This document shows positions 60,350-64,000 of a DNA stretch of 64,000 bases, piece by piece. The stretch's first letter is position 1. Each line of letters begins with the position of its first letter. The position numbers were made by a program, and so were the translations under genes. This DNA comes from Ustilaginoidea virens (lineage: Eukaryota; Ascomycota; Sordariomycetes; Hypocreales; Clavicipitaceae), in NCBI RefSeq assembly GCF_000687475.1, contig NC_057316.1, forward strand, positions 5,022,001 to 5,086,000. The letters are read 5' to 3'. The notes below the pieces were generated by a model. That model ran no database searches. It had not been told where the DNA came from and saw nothing but the letters and a program-made list of their open reading frames with translations.

Positions 60350-61035
60350 ACCCGAACTGATCTGCACGAGTGAACCGGAAGCTGTATGTCAGCTAGCCAT
60401 CGGACCGAACTGCTGTGGCTTACTCTGGACATCCCCTGGCTCCCTTGGACCATGCAGTCAGTATTACTGCATCAAATCAAGTAACCCGTAAGCCACACCT
60501 CCGCACGCACTCTCCGTACAACCGCCTCTTCCTACGGAGTACTAGTCCTGGCCTGCAGGTCTGTCTGCATGCGTCAGAGTCCAGACGGGGATGCAACAAC
60601 CCCGCTGGGACGAACGCTGCATGTTGATGGTTAGGCAAACGCCCGTGCCGTAGGGGAGTGCAGCATCCCTCGGATTCCTCCACATCCGCGGGCGGGGCGC
60701 GCGCCCTATTGACTTGGTACTCCGTAGATTCAATATCTATGCAGAGTGTCTCCCCATCGCCGTCTGTTTATTGGATCACCTGCCTATCTGCGCCCGCCGT
60801 CAGGCCGGATGAGGCGTGAGACTTGGCGTCCTCTGGTACCCCGGTGGCAAAACCTTCCACCTACCCCAAGTAAGGAATGATTGTGAAAGCAACGTCTTGG
60901 CTCAGGCACGAGATAATGGAAGCCGCCATGCGCTGACAAGGATATGGCAGCAACGCAGGCACAAAAAGTCCCCCAGAGTGCAGACTGCTTGCATACTGCG
61001 TCTGGCCAATCATTGCAAAAAAGGGAAGAGAAACG

Positions 61036-61089
<54 letters not shown>

Positions 61090-61634
61090 TTTCAGCTATT
61101 CAGTGTAACGCTCCAAAACGCCACATGGCCTGACCCAGTCACACAGGCAGGCGTCCAACACCCCCACGATTGGCGATATCATGTGGGCTTTTTACCTTTT
61201 TATTTTTTTTTTTTAATTTCCTTTTTCGACCGGAGGATGGGTCAAGGCATCATCAATACGATGCCTCATCTGGTCCTCAGACGGAGGTAATGTGTACTAC
61301 CATGAGCGGTCTGCTGCATGTCTCGGTCAACTCTCAACATTTCTCCTCGAGTGGCGTTGCTGGGCCTGTCTGTCAGGTATCCTTGACGTAATGCAAGCAG
61401 CTGAATCAGCGCCAGGCAGAATCCCCGGAGGAACATTGACCGCAAACATAAAGGTAATTTCCTTCGTCTTCACTTGCAGCGTTTCGCGTGCGACTTTTCC
61501 TATTGTCCTTGCCTCTTCTGAATCAGGCTACAGACTCTGTCTTTGAACAAGGCTATACAGATCTGTCACACAGCTCTTGGACCTCTTCACGTACCTTCAA
61601 CGAAGACATCCATGTGACCAAAGCCTGCCTCAAG
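60350..61634. other. Divergent upstream region
   Basis: Lies between the minus-strand ACP-methyltransferase and the plus-strand laccase. Two TACTCCGTA/TACGGAGTA 9-mers (60533, 60718) and a run of about 50 A (61036-61085) are present. I looked for remains of other PKS domains here and recognised none. Confidence 0.5.
61036..61085. repeat. Poly-A run of about 50
   Basis: A continuous A homopolymer, the longest run in the window, between the ACP-methyltransferase and laccase genes. There is no target-site duplication or adjacent retroelement-like sequence to suggest a retroposed tail. Confidence 0.88.
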
Positions 61635-64000
61635 ATGACTTCTTTAACTGGTCTTGCCCTCTTGCTGTGCGTTCTGGCCAGCCAATCATGGGCGGCGAGA
61701 GTGCAAAAAACCCTTCGGATTGCCTGGGAGAAGGGCGCCCCAAATGGGCAGTCGAGGGAAATGATCTTCACAAACGGTGTTTTCCCTGGCCCGGAGCTCA
61801 TCTTTGACGAGGACGACGACGTCGAGGCAAGTCTCATGATGTGTCAAACATGCATTCTTGCTCTTCACTAACCAGACGGCTTCAGATCACGGTCCACAAT
61901 GACATGAACAGAAACACAACCGTCCATTGGCACGGAATTGCGTGAGTTGTGCGCCAGGATGACCTCGTCGCTGTCACAAGGGGGAGAAGAGCTAACCGAG
62001 CATCGATAACTATAGGCAGGAAGGAACTCCGTGGGCCGACGGCGTGATTGGTCTGTCGCAGCAGCCCATTCGACCAGGCGAATCCTTCGTATATCGATTC
62101 AAAGCCTCTCCGCCAGGCACGCACTGGTACCATTCGCATGAGCGAATGACTCTAGTAGATGGACTTCATGGCGCTTTCTTCATCAGGCAGGTTGGACCCA
62201 ATCTCATCTGGTCCACGTGGTGAGCATCATGCTGACTTGTCCGGCCACGGAAACAGACCAAAACGGGACATGAAAGATCTGTGGTCCAAGATTAGCAATG
62301 ATCCAAAGGATATCGACGCCATGTCGAAAGCTGCCTTGGACCCCAAGCTAATGGTCCTTTCTGACTGGTCACGCTTCACTTCGGAGGAGTATTGGAAAGC
62401 AATTGAAGACTCGAAACTCTTGTTATTGTGCGCATTCTCATTTCCCCGGTAAAAATACGTGAGACTTCAAGATCTGACTGTGTGTCCTGTCGTATAGCTG
62501 TGTCGATAGTATCCTGTTGAACGGCCACGGAGAAGTATACTGTCCTCCACAGGAGTTTCTCGTCAATCAAACGCAATGGGGCCCACAACACTTTACATTT
62601 CCTGATCAGAACGTCACAGATAAGGGGTAAGTCAAGTTGCTGTTTTGTTCTTTTTTTTTTTTTTGTTCTTTCTTGTTCTTTCTTGTTCTTTCTTGTTCTT
62701 TGTTGTTGTTGCTGTTGTTGTCGTCGTTATTTTGTGTGTTTTTGTGTGTGCGTGTCATGGGGAAAACTGTACTAATGGCCTGCTAGATGTTTCCCTGCTG
62801 TGGAAGAAGGTATTCAAGGACCCTGGGTCAACCAGAGCCTTCCCGAGAAGATCCCAGCCCATATACAGTCTGGCTGCGTTCCCTCAGCAGGATCCAACTA
62901 CACAGTCGAAGTGGATCCGGCAGACGGCTGGGTCAGCATGAACTTCATTGCAGCTGCTTCGAATAAGCAGGTCGATTTCTCCATAGACGAGCACCCCATG
63001 TGGATCTATGAGGTTGATGGCAATTATGTGCAACCTCACAAGTTTGTCGCAGCCGCCATCACAGCAGGCGAAAGGTTCTCCGTCATGGTCAAGCTGGACA
63101 AGCAGCCCGGTCGGTACACGATACGTTTGCCAGATTCTGGAGCGACCCAGGTCATCTCGGGGTTCGCAAACATGGTGTACAAGGGAGCCGAGCATGTGTC
63201 TCCTCCGACGAAACCGTACGTTACGTATGGTGGCCTAAGCGGTCGGCCGGAGACAGATACGGAGAGCTATGCGCCATACAACATCTCGGCTGATTACATG
63301 CCACCCTGGCCTGCAAACCCCCCAGCTGCCACGGCGGATGAAGAGTACCTGCTGGTCATGGGACGCGCGGGATCATCCTTCCAGTACACCATGAACACAA
63401 ATTACCTTTACCCCATGGACTTCAAAGCTGATCGTCCCCTGCTGCACTATCCCAACCAGACAGTAGGCACCGAGGACGAGAAGCTAGTCATCCGCACCAA
63501 GAACGGCTCCTGGGTAGATCTGATTCTCCAGGTAGCTGTCCTACCCGGTGACGGGGCTGCCTTTGAGCACATGATGCACAAGCATGGTAGCAAAACGTGG
63601 AGGATCGGCAACGGAGCCGGCGTGTGGAAATACAAGAGCGTAGCTGAGGCCATTGCCGCCGAGCCCGAGAGCTTCAACCTCAAGGACCCGGGGCTGCGAG
63701 ACTCGTGGTTGACCATGTTCTCCCCCGTGCCTGCCGGCGGCTATTGGAGTGTTTTCAGATACCAGGTGACCAATCCGGGACCCTGGCTTTTCCACTGCCA
63801 CTTCGAGCTGCACGCGATGGGAGGCATGTCCATCGCGCTGCTAGACGGCGTCGACGTGTGGCCACAGGTCCCCGAGGAGTACGCGGTCCGGCACCATCCG
63901 TCCCAAGGTACGCAAACCTTGGCGGCAACTCCCAATGCTTCCAAGCCCTGGTACAATGGGATGTTGAACTTTATGCAGGCTGTGTTGGGGATCCTGCCGG
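61635..64000 (+). CDS. Multicopper oxidase (laccase), 3' end beyond window
   Basis: Exons are 61635-61826, 61886-61941, 62016-62186, 62257-62427, 62498-62626, and 62787 to the window edge, where the frame is still open. The start [20 protein letters not shown] is a signal peptide. All four copper-ligand regions are present: HWHGIAQ, THWYHSH, HMMHKHG and [12 protein letters not shown]. The family oxidises phenolics at the cell surface; members in fungal pigment loci (Abr1, Gip1, Mlac1) couple or polymerise the polyketide. Introns 1 and 3 appear to use GC donors (GCAAGT at 61827, GCAGGT at 62187); GT alternatives break frame or conserved motifs. The intron at 62627-62786 is T-rich. Codon use and splicing show no decay. 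Confidence 0.9.

Noticed and set aside
61036..61085. Poly-A as the tail of a retrotransposed copy
   Set aside because: No target-site duplication or upstream retroelement or gene-like sequence is visible; simple slippage is sufficient.

Overview
The window is nuclear DNA from a filamentous ascomycete, most likely a sordariomycete of the order Hypocreales. The evidence is short introns with CTAAC/CTGAC branch sites, ordinary fungal housekeeping genes, a non-reducing polyketide synthase locus arranged like known hypocrealean pigment loci, an intron-bearing tRNA-Tyr, and a tandem duplication whose copies differ almost only by CpA/TpA transitions (the footprint of repeat-induced point mutation, RIP). 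The order is inferred from gene content; I could not run a database search.

Layout. 1-1.6 kb: a three-exon gene for a small cysteine-rich secreted protein (+). 1.8-6.4 kb: CFT1/CPSF160, a pre-mRNA 3'-end processing factor (-). 6.7-7.5 kb: an AT-rich non-coding element with about 69-bp terminal inverted repeats. 8.2-10 kb: LMBD1-type lysosomal cobalamin transporter (+). 10.5-11.4 kb: a B-box/ANCHR-like zinc protein (-). 12.7-13.5 kb: a glycine-rich, GPI-anchor-like surface protein (+). 14.4-18.8 kb: TAF1 of TFIID (+), with an ORF inside its last intron. 18.8-26.5 kb: no gene that I can support, but a RIP-marked 356-bp tandem duplication and many copies of a 9-mer. 26.5-28.7 kb: a MADS-box regulator of the RLM1/MEF2 type (+). 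29.7-30.5 kb: a secreted FAS1-domain protein (-). 32.8-35.1 kb: fumarate reductase fused to cytochrome b5 (+). 38.3-40.3 kb: an MFS sugar transporter (+). 40.9 kb: tRNA-Tyr(GTA).

41.8-64 kb reads as a secondary-metabolite locus: a non-reducing PKS (SAT-KS-AT-PT-ACP-TE), an EthD-family protein, a 14-helix-type drug-efflux MFS, a membrane protein with an ICMT/steroid-reductase-like C-terminus, an orphan ACP plus C-methyltransferase piece that looks derived from a second PKS, and a multicopper oxidase cut by the window edge. PKS + EthD + laccase is the core of known fungal naphthopyrone/anthraquinone conidial pigment loci, so the simplest reading is synthesis of an aromatic polyketide, tailoring by EthD and methyltransferase-like proteins, export by the MFS, and oxidative coupling by the laccase at the cell surface.

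Intergenic DNA is unusually rich in simple repeats and long homopolymers, and several introns carry such runs. Most genes are split, so exon coordinates are given in each entry; they come from reading splice signals and frame continuity, not from transcripts.
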